Part shown: piece after piece, positions 12,675 to 13,183 of the stretch | Position numbering within the stretch: the stretch's first letter is position 1 | How the letters are laid out: every line of letters begins with the position of its first letter | Assembly (NCBI GenBank): GCA_003508005.1 | Contig: DNUE01000033.1 | Span: 1-13,183, forward strand | Reading direction: 5' to 3' | DNA: 13,183 nucleotides | DNA from: Desulfobulbaceae bacterium | GTDB taxonomy: Bacteria > Desulfobacterota > Desulfobulbia > Desulfobulbales > Desulfobulbaceae | Notes under the pieces: generated by a model | What the model saw: only the letters and a program-made list of their open reading frames with translations | Databases searched by the model: none | Told to the model about the DNA's origin: nothing | Translations under genes and position numbers: made by a program

Positions 12675-13183
12675 TTACTTCACCGTCAGCTGGACCCGTC
12701 CGAGGATCACCTTGTCCTGATCCATGATATAGCGAATCTCATAGGAACCGGGTTCCTCCGGCGCCTGGAGTCGCGCCGGCGAACCGTCCCGGGTATAGGC
12801 GTAGGACCCGTATTCGCCAGCATCGGCATCGGGCTTGACGATGGTCAGGTAGTCGCCTTCATTATTTGGCCCTTCCCACGGGACGTCAAATTCCGCCCCC
12901 ACCGTCACGCTTTTCGGGGAAGTGACCTTGGCGCTGACCGGGGTCACCGTCACCGGCGCCATGGCCAACTGGCTGGTTTCCTTGCCCATGATATAGCGGA
13001 CCTCATACCGGCCGGCGGCACCGGGTGCGACCAGGGTGACCGGGTTCTCGCGGGTATAGGCGTAATTGTCATAGTCGGCCGCCGGCGAACCGGATTTGGC
13101 GACGGTGAGATAATCGCCTTCGTAGCCGGGACCCTGCCAGGAAACCTGAAAACGGGAACCGGCGGGAACGGACCCCCGCGGCT
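12675..13183 (-). CDS. C-terminus of a protein with tandem Ig-like repeats
   Basis: Open from the window edge (13181 in frame) to TAA at 12675-12677; the N-terminus lies outside the window. Two repeats of about 87 residues are seen. Each has V-x-A-G/V-G-A-x-F-x-V-x-W-x-G-P, then E-G-D-Y-L-T-V/I, Y-A-Y-T-R, L-x-A-P and Y-E-V/I-R-Y-I-M, and ends in a V-T-V/L-T-V strand. The GDYLT motif recurs 261 bases apart. This all-beta pattern is seen in C-terminal repeats of secreted or periplasmic von Willebrand-A-type proteins in Proteobacteria and Desulfobacterota; an upstream vWA domain here is a guess. It probably serves as an extracytoplasmic spacer or binding module. It is transcribed towards the bioA relic, with the 15-bp inverted repeat just past its stop. 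Confidence 0.75.
   Translation of the reverse strand, partial: PRGSVPAGSRFQVSWQGPGYEGDYLTVAKSGSPAADYDNYAYTRENPVTLVAPGAAGRYEVRYIMGKETSQLAMAPVTVTPVSAKVTSPKSVTVGAEFDVPWEGPNNEGDYLTIVKPDADAGEYGSYAYTRDGSPARLQAPEEPGSYEIRYIMDQDKVILGRVQLTVK

Noticed and set aside
1..13183. CRISPR array, tRNA or rRNA genes
   Set aside because: No regularly spaced direct repeats, cloverleaf-like stretches or rRNA-like sequence were noticed; low-similarity cases could be missed without tools.

Overview
The window reads as a chromosomal piece of an anaerobic, GC-rich (high 50s % by eye) bacterium, most likely a sulfate- or sulfur-metabolising member of the Desulfobacterota. This is inferred from gene content only: an AMMECR1-type protein, an anaerobe-style BioB, a mixed glycolysis/glycogen cluster, and remnants of transposases common in that group. 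No rRNA, tRNA or CRISPR array was seen.

Layout. (1) 1-819, minus strand: a membrane-quality-control pair, NfeD-like protein followed by an SPFH/paraslipin whose end lies outside the window. (2) 820-1193: a divergent intergenic region with a terminator-like hairpin facing each flanking gene. (3) 1194-4761, plus strand: AMMECR1-domain protein (AmrA), a YkgJ-like cysteine-cluster protein, biotin synthase (bioB) and DAPA aminotransferase (bioA). bioA overlaps bioB, probably from a TTG start. (4) 4827-11611, plus strand: a module with a bacterial eRF1-like (baeRF) protein, a 36-codon C-terminal stump of GAPDH, a short receiver-like stump, a wrecked pfkB, then intact D-lactate dehydrogenase, a LapA-like small membrane protein, pyruvate kinase and a short-form alpha-glucan phosphorylase. 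The intact genes connect glycogen breakdown, the pyruvate kinase ATP step and lactate formation, next to a possible ribosome-associated stress factor. (5) 11612-12674: a gene graveyard holding the C-terminal parts of two unrelated transposases on opposite strands, an unrecognised 42-codon frame and a decayed second copy of the bioA 3' half. It ends in a perfect 15-bp inverted repeat. (6) 12675-13183, minus strand: the C-terminus of a protein with tandem ~87-residue Ig-like repeats.

Most interesting points: the pairing of a baeRF protein with a glycogen-to-lactate module, which resembles in logic (not proven homology) the hypoxia/dormancy gene sets of mycobacteria; multiple independent lesions in gap and pfkB, showing the upper glycolytic part of this island is being lost; a BioB with Ser at the position of the E. 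coli [2Fe-2S] ligand Cys97; and a diverged bioA relic fused in frame to a transposase relic. All family assignments are from reading the protein sequences; no database search was run.
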